Origin: UBA8337 sp965658615
Lineage (GTDB): Bacteria; Pseudomonadota; Alphaproteobacteria; RS24
Length of the DNA stretch: 37,386 nucleotides
Direction: 5' to 3'
NCBI GenBank assembly: GCA_965658615.1
Contig: CBFHSX010000015.1
Location: 1-37,386, forward strand
A program made the position numbers and the translations under genes. Positions 16,433 to 24,358 of the stretch are shown piece after piece (position 1 is the stretch's first letter; the number at the start of each line of letters is the position of its first letter). The notes under the pieces are model-generated. The model made no database searches. It was given only the letters and a program-made list of their open reading frames with translations, and was not told where the DNA came from.

Positions 16433-17025
16433 AGCAGGTCTTCGACCTGACCTAAGCGCTCCTTGCCGAAGAATATCTCATCGCCGACAAAAAAGGTCGG
16501 GATGCCGAAGGCGCCGCGCTCGACGGCATTATTGGTATTTTCCATCAGCTTGGCTTTAATGGCGTCGCCGCCCATATCGGCCATTATCTTATCGGCATCG
16601 AAACCGGCATCGACATAGGCTTTGTGCAAAACCTCGGGGTCGTCGAGTTTCAATTCTTGTTCCCATAGGCCACGCAGCATGGCGTCGACATATTCGCTCA
16701 AATAGCCGTCGCGCTCGGCAACCAGCGCACCGCGCATCAGCATCAGCGTGATGACCGGAAAATGCGGGTTCATTTTGAAATCGGTCAGATTGTGCCGGGT
16801 GATGAAACGCTGCATTTCCAACATGTCATATTCGGGTTTGTTTTTAATGCCGCCAAACGCAATCATCGGCGCCTGATTGCCCGTGGCCTTGAAAATACCG
16901 CCCAACAGGCAGGGAATATAATTGAATTTTGCGCCGCTGCGCGCCTCGATCTCGGGCACAACCTTATGCACCAAATAGGCATTGGGGCTAGCGAAATCAA
17001 AAATGAAATCAATAGTCTTACTCAT
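16429..17025 (-). CDS. DsbA-fold 2-hydroxychromene-2-carboxylate isomerase-like protein (kappa-GST type)
   Basis: This 198-residue protein opens with FDFASPNAYL, the form of the F-x-S-P-y-A-Y/W motif seen in 2-hydroxychromene-2-carboxylate isomerases and kappa-class glutathione transferases. It ends with GIPTFFVGDEIFFGKERL, containing the cis-Pro loop of the thioredoxin fold. No CxxC redox motif is present, so a disulfide-exchange role is unlikely. Known relatives isomerise naphthalene-pathway intermediates using glutathione, or conjugate glutathione. The real substrate here is unknown, and such genes are common in alphaproteobacteria that do not degrade aromatics. A strong AGGAGG site lies 7 nt before the ATG. 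It lies 53 nt downstream of phoB on the same strand with only a weak hairpin between, so some read-through from the pst-pho operon is possible. Confidence 0.85.
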   Translation of the reverse strand: MSKTIDFIFDFASPNAYLVHKVVPEIEARSGAKFNYIPCLLGGIFKATGNQAPMIAFGGIKNKPEYDMLEMQRFITRHNLTDFKMNPHFPVITLMLMRGALVAERDGYLSEYVDAMLRGLWEQELKLDDPEVLHKAYVDAGFDADKIMADMGGDAIKAKLMENTNNAVERGAFGIPTFFVGDEIFFGKERLGQVEDLL

Positions 17026-17078
17026 GGCTGCCTCCTGTTTGGAAAAAGCTTAGCGCAAGCGTCAGGCAATGCAAATGC

Positions 17079-17783
17079 CTAGTCGGGCTTTGACAGGGAA
17101 TAACCGGCACCGCGCACCGTGCGAATAATATTCGGCTTGTCGGCCCCGCCATTGTCTGCCTTATTAAGGGCGCGGCGCAAGCGGCTCATATGCACATCGA
17201 CCGTGCGGTCCTCGACATAAATGCCGTGCCCCCATACCATATCGAGCAATTGTTCGCGGCTGAACACGCGCTCAGGCCGTTCGATCAGAACGCTTAGCAA
17301 GCGGTATTCTTTCGGCCCCAAATGAACGGTCTCGCCATCACGCGTCACCCGCATCGTATCGGGGTTGAGGCTGACACCGGCAAATTCAAGCTGCTCTTGC
17401 AAGAGCGACGGACGGGCGCGGCGCAACAGCGCTTTCACCCGCGAAACCAATTCGCGTGGCGAGAAAGGCTTGGTGACATAATCATCGGCACCACTATCAA
17501 GGCCGAGCGACAAATCGCCCTCCTCGCCGCGCGCCGAAACCATAATGATCGGCATGAGTTTCGTGCCGGCGCGGCTGCGCAATTCGCGGCACACATCAAT
17601 GCCCGAGGCCTCGGGCATCATCCAGTCAAGCACGACAAGATCGGGTTCCTCGGTCGCCACCAAATCCAGTGCTTGGCGACCGTCTTGCGCCAAAATGGTG
17701 GTGTAACCGGCTTTTTCCATATTATAGCGCAGCAATTCCAACTGGGCGGGTTCGTCATCAACAAGCAGAATTTTCGCAACCAT
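17079..17783 (-). CDS. phoB: Phosphate regulon response regulator PhoB
   Basis: The protein has 234 residues. The receiver domain (1-~120) has the acidic pair D9/D10, phosphoacceptor D53 (VVLDWMMPE) and the conserved Lys in VTKPFSPREL. The winged-helix OmpR/PhoB DNA-binding domain (~130-230) contains the recognition-helix motif VDVHMSRLRRAL and ends with VRGAGYSL. PhoB phosphorylated by PhoR activates promoters with Pho boxes, such as the one at 23106-23145. It is last in the pst-phoU-phoB cluster, 6 nt after phoU. Its pairing with phoR at the other end of the cluster and its close match to the PhoB layout make the assignment secure. Confidence 0.95.
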   Translation of the reverse strand: MVAKILLVDDEPAQLELLRYNMEKAGYTTILAQDGRQALDLVATEEPDLVVLDWMMPEASGIDVCRELRSRAGTKLMPIIMVSARGEEGDLSLGLDSGADDYVTKPFSPRELVSRVKALLRRARPSLLQEQLEFAGVSLNPDTMRVTRDGETVHLGPKEYRLLSVLIERPERVFSREQLLDMVWGHGIYVEDRTVDVHMSRLRRALNKADNGGADKPNIIRTVRGAGYSLSKPD

Positions 17784-17789
17784 ACCGGA

Positions 17790-18509
17790 TTAGCTCTCTA
17801 TATCAGCCCCTTGCGTCGAACTGGTCGCATCGGCTTTGGGACGTTCGTCGCCCGGCATAACGCCGTGCACGAGAAAATAAACTTGTTCGGCCACACTGGT
17901 TGTATGGTCACCGACGCGCTCGATATTTTTGGCGATAAACAGGAAATGCGAATGCACGGCAGCCATATCGCCGACATTGATCATTTTGCCGAGCACTTCA
18001 GAATAAAGGCTGGTGTGCATTTGGTCGACTTCTTGGTCACGATCCCACACTTCCATCGCCAATTCATCATTGCCCGTGGCATAAGCGTCGAGCACTTGGT
18101 TGAGCATTTGCTGCACCAAACCGGCCATGCGGGAGAGGGAAATACTGTCACGCGGATCGCGCTCTTCGGCGATGATCACCCGCGTCCGCTTGGCGATATT
18201 TTTGGCATAGTCACCAATCCGCTCCAGCACAGAGCCGACTTTCAACGCCGCTACAATACGGCGCAAATCGGTCGCCATAGGCCCGCGCACGGCGATCACC
18301 TCAATGGCGCGCTCATTGATGGCAAATTCCAGATCATCAAGCTCCTGATCGGCGCTGATAATCGCTTCCAGACGATCGCCCGATCTATTTTCCAATGCGT
18401 CAATGGCGGCGGCCAATTGCTGTTCGGCCATGCCGCCCAGACGTGCCACCATTTGGTTTAACTCAGCCAGGTCCTTATCAAAGGACGATACGATATGTTT
18501 ATCATTCAT
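17790..18509 (-). CDS. phoU: Phosphate signalling protein PhoU
   Basis: The 239-residue protein consists of two three-helix PhoU repeats with the metal-binding E/D-x3-D patterns (for example LERIGDYAKNIAKR in the first and IERVGDHTTSVAEQ in the second). PhoU links the PstSCAB transporter to PhoR, keeping PhoR from activating PhoB when phosphate is plentiful, and also limits transporter activity. The start codon overlaps the pstB stop as TAATG, a sign of coupled translation. The C-terminal ~15 residues are a divergent hydrophilic tail. Because PhoR here lacks a membrane domain, PhoU is the likely bridge that brings it to the transporter; this is inference. Confidence 0.94.
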   Translation of the reverse strand: MNDKHIVSSFDKDLAELNQMVARLGGMAEQQLAAAIDALENRSGDRLEAIISADQELDDLEFAINERAIEVIAVRGPMATDLRRIVAALKVGSVLERIGDYAKNIAKRTRVIIAEERDPRDSISLSRMAGLVQQMLNQVLDAYATGNDELAMEVWDRDQEVDQMHTSLYSEVLGKMINVGDMAAVHSHFLFIAKNIERVGDHTTSVAEQVYFLVHGVMPGDERPKADATSSTQGADIES

Positions 18510-19282
18510 TATCCGATCTTCCCTGAAATATAAGCCTCGGTCTGCGAATTGGCCGGATTGGTAAAAATGGCCTGCGTCGGGCCATGCTCCACCAGATCAC
18601 CGAGGTGAAAATAGGCGGTACGCTGCGAGATGCGCGCCGCTTGTTGCATCGAATGTGTCACGATGACAATAGTATAGTCTTTTCGTAACTCTTCCATTAA
18701 TTCTTCAATAACGGCGGTGGCAATCGGGTCAAGCGCCGAGCACGGCTCATCCATCAAGACCACATCAGGGCTCACCGCAATGGCACGGGCGATACACAAA
18801 CGCTGCTGCTGACCGCCTGATAGGCTGGTGCCGCTCTCAGCGAGGCGGTCTTTTACTTCATTCCACAAACCGGCACGCTTCAGACTGGTCTCGACAATGC
18901 CATCCAAATCATCGCGATTTTGCGCAATGCCGTGAATACGCGGCCCGTAAGCGACATTGTCATAGATCGATTTCGGGAACGGGTTGGGCTTTTGGAACAC
19001 CATGCCGACCCGCGCGCGCAGCTCAACCACATCAATGGCGCCGTCATAAATATCCTGCCCGTCAATAGCGATAAGGCCATTAACGCGGCAGCCATCAATC
19101 ACATCATTCATCCGATTGATACAGCGCAAAAAGGTCGACTTGCCGCAGCCCGACGGGCCGATCAGCGCCGTGACCTCATGCGCGTTCAGATCAAGATCAA
19201 TGCCATGCAAAGCGCGTGCTTCGCCATAATGGACGGTAACGCCCTGAGCTTTGATTTTCACCTGCGGATTTTCTTGTGTCAT
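18509..19282 (-). CDS. pstB: Phosphate ABC transporter ATP-binding protein PstB
   Basis: From the ATG at 19282 the protein has 257 residues. It has Walker A GPSGCGKS, the PstB-typical RVGMVFQKPNPFP Q-loop, ABC signature LSGGQQQR and Walker B VVLMDEPCSALDP. The frame extends 16 codons upstream, but that region overlaps pstA and is not family-like. The chosen ATG follows the pstA stop by one base and has a GGTGG site. PstB powers high-affinity phosphate import through PstC and PstA. Confidence 0.95.
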   Translation of the reverse strand: MTQENPQVKIKAQGVTVHYGEARALHGIDLDLNAHEVTALIGPSGCGKSTFLRCINRMNDVIDGCRVNGLIAIDGQDIYDGAIDVVELRARVGMVFQKPNPFPKSIYDNVAYGPRIHGIAQNRDDLDGIVETSLKRAGLWNEVKDRLAESGTSLSGGQQQRLCIARAIAVSPDVVLMDEPCSALDPIATAVIEELMEELRKDYTIVIVTHSMQQAARISQRTAYFHLGDLVEHGPTQAIFTNPANSQTEAYISGKIG

Positions 19283-19283
19283 T

Positions 19284-20549
19284 TTACCACCGTTTCTCAA
19301 ACCGCTTGCGCATGTAAATGGCGGCCGCATTAACCACCAAAAGCAAGCTCAACAATACCACAATGCCGGCGCTGGTACGGGCCACAAAGGCGCGCTCAGG
19401 ATTATTCGCCCACATATAAATCTGCGCCGGCAACACTGTCGCCTTGGCTGTTACATCGCCCGGCACATCAACGATAAACGCCATCATGCCGACCATCAAA
19501 AGAGGGGCGGTTTCGCCCGCCGCCTGCGCCAGACCGATAATCGTGCCGGTCAAAATGCCCGGCAAGGCCAAGGGCAGCACATGGTGCATAATCACCTGAA
19601 TACGCGACGCGCCGACACCCAAAGCCGCTTCGCGGATACTTGGCGGGATGGAGGCAAAAGCGGCGCGTGTCGGGATGATAATGCGCGGCAGCGTCATCAG
19701 CGCAAGCACCAAACCGCCAACCAAAGGCGCCGAGCGCGGCAAATGGAAGAAATTGATAAATACCGCAAGCCCCAACAGACCGAAAACAATCGACGGCACG
19801 GCGGCAAGATTATTAATATTCACCTCGATAAGCTGGGTGAGGCGGTTTTTCGGCGCGATTTCTTGCAAGTAAATCGCCGCCAGCACACCCAAGGGGAAAG
19901 ACACAGCCAGCGTCACCAAAAGCGTCCATAGCGAACCGGCCAGCGCCCCCTTCAGACCGGCCAATTCCGGTTCGCGGCTATCGCCGTTGGAAAATAATTG
20001 CACGGAAAAATGCTGCGTGATGCGGCCTTCCGCCTCAAAACGGTCGAGCCAACCGAGCGCCAGGTCTTTAACAACACGCGCATCTTCGGGCAGATTGCGG
20101 TCAATCAGCCCTTTCAGCACCAGATCAATATCATCTGACAGCGTCACCGGCAGGCTGACAGTCGTGCCAATGGCTTGCGGATTGGCCATTACATAGTCAC
20201 GCACATCATCGGCCGCGCCAATGGAGAGGAATTTATAAAGCTCGCGTTTTTCTCGCCGCTTGGTCACCTCGGGAAAGGACGCGCGCAAACCGGCGCGCAC
20301 CACGCCTTGCCAATTGCTCTCGCCGATATCTTCAGCGTCGATATAATCGGCCGACAACTCAATATCGAGTTCCACATAATGATGCGTAAACGCCGGTAGC
20401 GATGAATAGACAATCGATCCGAGCAGAAGAAACAAAATGGCCCCCACGGTCGCAATCGCCGTCATGCCATAGGCGCGGAAACGCTTTTCGGCCTGATAGC
20501 GTTTTTTCAGCCGCGCCGCGCGGTAAGTGGGGTCGGAATAATCAGTCAT
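19284..20549 (-). CDS. pstA: Phosphate ABC transporter permease PstA
   Basis: From the ATG at 20549 the protein has 421 residues. The C-terminal ~230 residues form the permease core with the EAA loop (REAALGVGASRIQVIMHHVLPLALPGI). The first membrane helix (~30-50) is followed by a ~150-residue non-membrane insertion, making the protein longer than the ~290-residue E. coli PstA. Such extended PstA proteins are familiar in alphaproteobacteria, usually beside an extended PstC as here. The start is chosen because it overlaps the pstC stop by 8 bp (ATGACTGA). An earlier in-frame start at 20591 lies well inside pstC. It forms the channel with PstC. Confidence 0.93.
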   Translation of the reverse strand: MTDYSDPTYRAARLKKRYQAEKRFRAYGMTAIATVGAILFLLLGSIVYSSLPAFTHHYVELDIELSADYIDAEDIGESNWQGVVRAGLRASFPEVTKRREKRELYKFLSIGAADDVRDYVMANPQAIGTTVSLPVTLSDDIDLVLKGLIDRNLPEDARVVKDLALGWLDRFEAEGRITQHFSVQLFSNGDSREPELAGLKGALAGSLWTLLVTLAVSFPLGVLAAIYLQEIAPKNRLTQLIEVNINNLAAVPSIVFGLLGLAVFINFFHLPRSAPLVGGLVLALMTLPRIIIPTRAAFASIPPSIREAALGVGASRIQVIMHHVLPLALPGILTGTIIGLAQAAGETAPLLMVGMMAFIVDVPGDVTAKATVLPAQIYMWANNPERAFVARTSAGIVVLLSLLLVVNAAAIYMRKRFEKRW

Positions 20550-21924
20550 ATTGTTCCCGATATTTATTGACCACATAAAGCGCCAGCACATTCAGCCCCA
20601 GCGTGATGACAAACAGCACCAGGCCGAGCGCAAAAGCGGCCAGCGTCTTGGCGCTGTCAAATTCTTGGTCGCCGACCAGCAGCATGACGATTTGCACCGT
20701 CACTGTGGTGACACTTTCAAACGGATTGGCCGTCAAATTGGCTGCCACACCGGCGGCCATCACCACAATCATGGTCTCGCCAATGGCCCGCGAAATCGCC
20801 AACAGGATGGCGCTGACAATGCCCGGCAGGGCGGCGGGTAACACCACTTGGCGGATGGTTTCAGATTGCGTTGCCCCCAAAGCCGCCGCGCCGTCGCGCA
20901 GGGTTTGCGGCACTGCATTGATCACATCATCCGATAGCGAGGAAATAAACGGGATAATCATAATGCCCATCACCAGACCGGCAGCCAGCGCGGATTCCGA
21001 TGAAAGGGTCAGGCCGATATCGGCGCCGCCGTCGCGCAGCATCGGCGCTACCACCAAAGCGGCAAAAAAGCCATAGACCACGGTCGGGATACCGGCGAGG
21101 ATTTCAATGCCCGGCTTGGCAATGCTGCGCAATTTCGGATTGGCATATTCCGACAAATACACAGCCGACATCAGGCCAATGGGCACCGCCACCAGCATGG
21201 CGATAAAAGTGATCATCAGCGTGCCGGCAAAAAGCGGAATGGCGCCAAACGAGCCTGAGCCGCCGGCTTGGTCTTCGCGAATGGCGATTTGCGGCGACCA
21301 TTGCAGGCCAAACAAAAACTCATGCACCGGCACGCTGTCAAAAAATCTGAGTGTTTCAAAAATCAACGACAACACAATGCCAATGGTTGTCAAAATGGCG
21401 ATGGCCGACGCAACAAGCATGACATATTGCGACACATGCTCGACCGCATGGCGCGCGGTAAAGCGCGGCGCCAATTGCCGAAGCCCCAGCGCCAGACCGA
21501 TAAGGGCCAGTAACACCACCGCAATAGTGCGGCCTATGGTCGTGGTTTGCAAAAGATCGGCGTAATAGACCGTCGCTGCGCGCACGGTATCATCGACAAA
21601 AGCCTCATTGATCGAGCCGACATAAAGCGCTTTAACTTTGGCTACGCCGACACCGAGTTGGCCGATGCTGGGATCATCCATGCGGGCGCGCAAGAAATCT
21701 TCCACCAGCGCGTCAACAACGAGGGGCGAGACGCCGCTCCAGACAATCAGCAGGATAAGCGGCACCAGCATGGTGCAAATCGCCATAAAACTCCCGTGGT
21801 AGACATCGCGGGAGTGCTGTTTCAAAGAAGCTGTTGTGGAAATGGCGCGAATACGCCGCTGCCCGAAGAAAAAAGAAAAAGCGCCCAGAGCGAGCAAGCA
21901 GAGGAAAAGTGAGCTGATACTCAT
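20542..21924 (-). CDS. pstC: Phosphate ABC transporter permease PstC
   Basis: The protein has 460 residues. Two N-terminal membrane helices and a loop (1-~150) precede the permease core, which contains GIPTVVYGFFAALVVAP and the EAA-type loop DGAAALGATQSETIRQVVLPAALPGIV. It is longer than E. coli PstC (~320 residues), matching the extended form common in alphaproteobacteria. An AAAGG site precedes the ATG. It lies 62 nt after pstS with an intrinsic terminator in between, so pstCAB should be expressed at a lower level than pstS. Together with PstA it forms the inner-membrane phosphate channel. Confidence 0.94.
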   Translation of the reverse strand: MSISSLFLCLLALGAFSFFFGQRRIRAISTTASLKQHSRDVYHGSFMAICTMLVPLILLIVWSGVSPLVVDALVEDFLRARMDDPSIGQLGVGVAKVKALYVGSINEAFVDDTVRAATVYYADLLQTTTIGRTIAVVLLALIGLALGLRQLAPRFTARHAVEHVSQYVMLVASAIAILTTIGIVLSLIFETLRFFDSVPVHEFLFGLQWSPQIAIREDQAGGSGSFGAIPLFAGTLMITFIAMLVAVPIGLMSAVYLSEYANPKLRSIAKPGIEILAGIPTVVYGFFAALVVAPMLRDGGADIGLTLSSESALAAGLVMGIMIIPFISSLSDDVINAVPQTLRDGAAALGATQSETIRQVVLPAALPGIVSAILLAISRAIGETMIVVMAAGVAANLTANPFESVTTVTVQIVMLLVGDQEFDSAKTLAAFALGLVLFVITLGLNVLALYVVNKYREQYD

Positions 21925-21938
21925 CGGGGCGCCTTTAT

Positions 21939-21973
21939 AAAAAAATCGGGCCGACCGTTAAAGCCGGCCCGAT
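21939..21973 (-). terminator. Intrinsic (partial) terminator between pstS and pstC
   Basis: A 9-bp perfect stem (21945-21953 with 21965-21973), GC-rich with an 11-nt loop, is followed on the minus strand by a T-run (21939-21945, partly in the stem). It lies directly behind the pstS stop and before pstC on the same strand. The natural reading is attenuation: excess periplasmic binding protein relative to the membrane transporter. Confidence 0.85.
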
Positions 21974-21986
21974 CATTATAGGGTAA

Positions 21987-23039
21987 TTACATCGACAGTT
22001 TTGGCAGATTCTGACCGTCTGCGCGATATTTTTTACGCTCTGCAGTCGGCAGCGGGATAAGGCCTTTATCCAGCAGATAACCGTCTTCGCCAAAGGCTTT
22101 TTCGCTGGTGAATTCCTTCACAAACTCGGTAATGCCCGGCACTGTGCCGACATGCGCATGTTTGATGTAGAAATACAGCGAACGTGAAATGCCATAGTCG
22201 CCACCGGCAATGTTATCGAAAGTCGGCTCGATGCCTTCAACCGTTGCACCTTGCAGCTTGTCGGCGTTTTGGTCGAGGAAGCTGAAACCGAACACGCCAA
22301 CCGCTTTCGGATTGGCTGACAGTTTTTGCACCATCAGATTGTCATTCTCACCGGCATCGATCCATGCACCGTCTTCGCGCACTGTGCGGGTCAGTTTTTT
22401 CCACATTTTTTTGTCTGCTTTTTTCAGCTTTTTCATGTGGGCAAACTTATTGGCACCTTTTGACATAGCCAATTCTTGGAACGCATCGCGCGTACCGGAG
22501 GTCGGCGGCGGGCCCAGAATTTCGATTTTCGTATTCGGCAGGGAGGCGTCAATATCGCTCCACTTCATATACGGGTTGGCAACCGGCTCACACCAGTTGG
22601 ACTGGCACTTACGATTGGGGTCCGGCACCACTTTGGCGGTTGCCAGATAAATTTGTTGGCGTGTCAGGGCCAGTTTCGGTGAGCCCTTGGCGTTGGCCAG
22701 AACAATGCCGTCAAAGCCGATAACGACTTCGGTCAGATCAATGCCATTGGCCTGACATTTATCAAATTCTTTTTTCTTGATACGGCGCGACGCATTGGTC
22801 ACATCCGGATGTTCCAGGCCGATGCCGGCGCAGAACAATTTCATGCCGCCGCCCGAACCGGTCGATTCGATAACCGGCGTTTTGAATTTCGATGTGCGGC
22901 CGAACTGCTCGGCAACCGCCGTCGCAAACGGAAACACGGTGGACGAGCCAACAATTTCAATCTGATCACGCGCATTGGCTTGACCCATCAGGCCGAACGC
23001 GGCGATCGCGGTAAGTGCTAATTTTAACGTCTTCATCAT
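21987..23039 (-). CDS. pstS: Periplasmic phosphate-binding protein PstS
   Basis: This 350-residue protein has a signal peptide (residues ~1-23, cleavage after QANA), so it is soluble and periplasmic rather than a lipoprotein. The phosphate-binding loops are recognisable: VGSSTVFPF near the mature N-terminus, STGSGGG, and the TSGTRDAF motif in the second lobe. AGGAG lies just before two consecutive ATG codons (23039 and 23036), and either may be used. Upstream is a four-half-site Pho box, so the gene should be induced on phosphate starvation by PhoB. A terminator follows, so its mRNA can be made separately from pstCAB. Confidence 0.95.
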   Translation of the reverse strand: MMKTLKLALTAIAAFGLMGQANARDQIEIVGSSTVFPFATAVAEQFGRTSKFKTPVIESTGSGGGMKLFCAGIGLEHPDVTNASRRIKKKEFDKCQANGIDLTEVVIGFDGIVLANAKGSPKLALTRQQIYLATAKVVPDPNRKCQSNWCEPVANPYMKWSDIDASLPNTKIEILGPPPTSGTRDAFQELAMSKGANKFAHMKKLKKADKKMWKKLTRTVREDGAWIDAGENDNLMVQKLSANPKAVGVFGFSFLDQNADKLQGATVEGIEPTFDNIAGGDYGISRSLYFYIKHAHVGTVPGITEFVKEFTSEKAFGEDGYLLDKGLIPLPTAERKKYRADGQNLPKLSM

Positions 23040-23088
23040 TTTCTCCTGAAGCCATGACCGGCCGACTTCTCAACGCCGACCTTGACCC

Positions 23089-23094
23089 TTAATG
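23089..23094 (-). promoter_or_regulatory. Probable -10 element of the Pho-controlled pstS promoter
   Basis: CATTAA on the minus strand begins 11 bp after the last Pho half-site, the spacing at which PhoB replaces a -35 element in known promoters. The match to TATAAT is poor, which is normal for activator-dependent promoters. Placement, not sequence, is the main support. Confidence 0.4.
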
Positions 23095-23105
23095 GCCCGC
23101 GTGAC

Positions 23106-23145
23106 GCGACTTTATTGCGACGCAACTATTACAGTTTTGTGACGC
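23106..23145 (-). promoter_or_regulatory. Pho box (PhoB binding site) with four half-sites upstream of pstS
   Basis: Reading the minus strand, four 7-mers of the Pho type occur in register: GCGTCAC, CTGTAAT, GCGTCGC and AAGTCGC. Each is separated by an AT-rich 4-bp spacer (AAAA, AGTT, AATA), giving an exact 11-bp repeat. All keep the GT at positions 3-4. PhoB dimers bind two such direct repeats, so this can seat two dimers. It lies 67 bp before the pstS start and 27 bp after the phoR stop. Confidence 0.8.
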
Positions 23146-23171
23146 GGCCAAAGCGGCCCCTTGGGAAACGC

Positions 23172-24221
23172 TCAAACCCGCGGCAAGGTAACGGAAAAAC
23201 AGGTTTCACCGGCCTCGCTGGTAATCCGCAAGCGGCCGCGATGGCGGTTGATAATGTGCTTTACAATGGCCAGTCCCAGCCCGGTGCCGCCCATTTGCCG
23301 TGAACGACCTTTGTCGATTCGATAAAACCGCTCGGTCAAGCGCGCCACATGCTCGGGGGCAATGGTCTCGCCCTGATTGATGACCTGCACGCGCAGCAGG
23401 TCGTCGCGCGTCTCGCCATAGGCGGTCTTGCCTTTAGAGACACGCAACCCCACCGAACTGCCGGCATACCCGTAGCGCAGCGCATTCTCGATGAGGTTTT
23501 GAAAAACTTGGCGCAATTCATCGGCGGCGCCACGCACCAGCGCATGGCCGCTGGGGATTTGCGTTTCGTCCAGGCTGATGCACAAATCCATATTATTATC
23601 TTTGGCGCGCGGGGCCAAAACCGAGACCGTATCGGCCAGCACTTGTTCGATATCCGCTTTACCCTCCGGGCTGTGGTGCTCTTGTGCCTCGACCCGCGAC
23701 AGCGACAAAAGATCGTCGATCAACCTTTGCATGCGGTCGGCTTCCATTTTCATAATGTCGAGAAAACGCTCGCGCGCGCCGGCTTCTTCCACCGCGCCGT
23801 CCTGCAAGGTCTCGATAAAGCCGCTTACCGCCGTCAGGGGCGAACGCAATTCATGGCTCACATTGGCGACAAAATCGGAATGGATTCGATCGACGCTGAA
23901 TTGCGATGTGTCGTCGGAAATGACCAATAGCACATGGTCTTCGCCGGACCGGGCCATGCGGATACGAAAATCGCGCCGCACCTGATCCATACGCGTATAA
24001 GGCAGGTCGCTGACCGCGCCATCGCTTTGCACAGCCTTTAAAGCGGCGAGAAAGTCGGGATGGCGCAGGAACCAATCGAGCGGATAGCCGGCAATATGCG
24101 TGCCCAACAGGTCAAACGCCTTATCATTGGCCTGCACCACCACGCCGGCGCCGTCGAGCATAATAACCGCCTCATCGATCAGCGCGGTAAGCCGGTCAAA
24201 ATTATCTTTTTGCGTCGACAT
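23172..24221 (-). CDS. phoR: Phosphate regulon sensor histidine kinase PhoR (no transmembrane segment)
   Basis: This 349-residue kinase starts directly with a PAS domain (~8-105), then a HisKA domain with the H-box FVANVSHELRSPLTAV and a HATPase domain with N-box NLIENALRYG, RLTERFYRID and GGTGLGLAIVKHI. The phrase RLTERFYR is strongly PhoR-like, and the gene neighbours pstS and phoB. Two features are odd. First, the N-terminal membrane helices of classic PhoR are absent; an in-frame TGA at 24234-24236 rules out a longer protein. Second, the G1 box reads NQGET where D-x-G-x-G is usual. The ATG at 24221 is preferred over the in-frame TTG just before it. It should autophosphorylate and pass phosphate to PhoB when PhoU/Pst signalling reports scarcity, and must be recruited to the membrane by partners. 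Confidence 0.92.
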   Translation of the reverse strand: MSTQKDNFDRLTALIDEAVIMLDGAGVVVQANDKAFDLLGTHIAGYPLDWFLRHPDFLAALKAVQSDGAVSDLPYTRMDQVRRDFRIRMARSGEDHVLLVISDDTSQFSVDRIHSDFVANVSHELRSPLTAVSGFIETLQDGAVEEAGARERFLDIMKMEADRMQRLIDDLLSLSRVEAQEHHSPEGKADIEQVLADTVSVLAPRAKDNNMDLCISLDETQIPSGHALVRGAADELRQVFQNLIENALRYGYAGSSVGLRVSKGKTAYGETRDDLLRVQVINQGETIAPEHVARLTERFYRIDKGRSRQMGGTGLGLAIVKHIINRHRGRLRITSEAGETCFSVTLPRV

Positions 24222-24358
24222 CAACTTCCCGTCTCATTTCATCGCGCAAGAAACGCGCTTCCAAATGGCCACAGTGACCGAATACCACATTAACCGGACT
24301 TGCCCCTTTATGCCAAATCAGAGATGATATTAACGTTATTTTAGTTTGTTGCGTGTGT

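Noticed and set aside
17043..17060. Possible terminator behind phoB (GCTT/AAGC stem and five T on the minus strand)
   Set aside because: The stem has only four base pairs, too weak to call.
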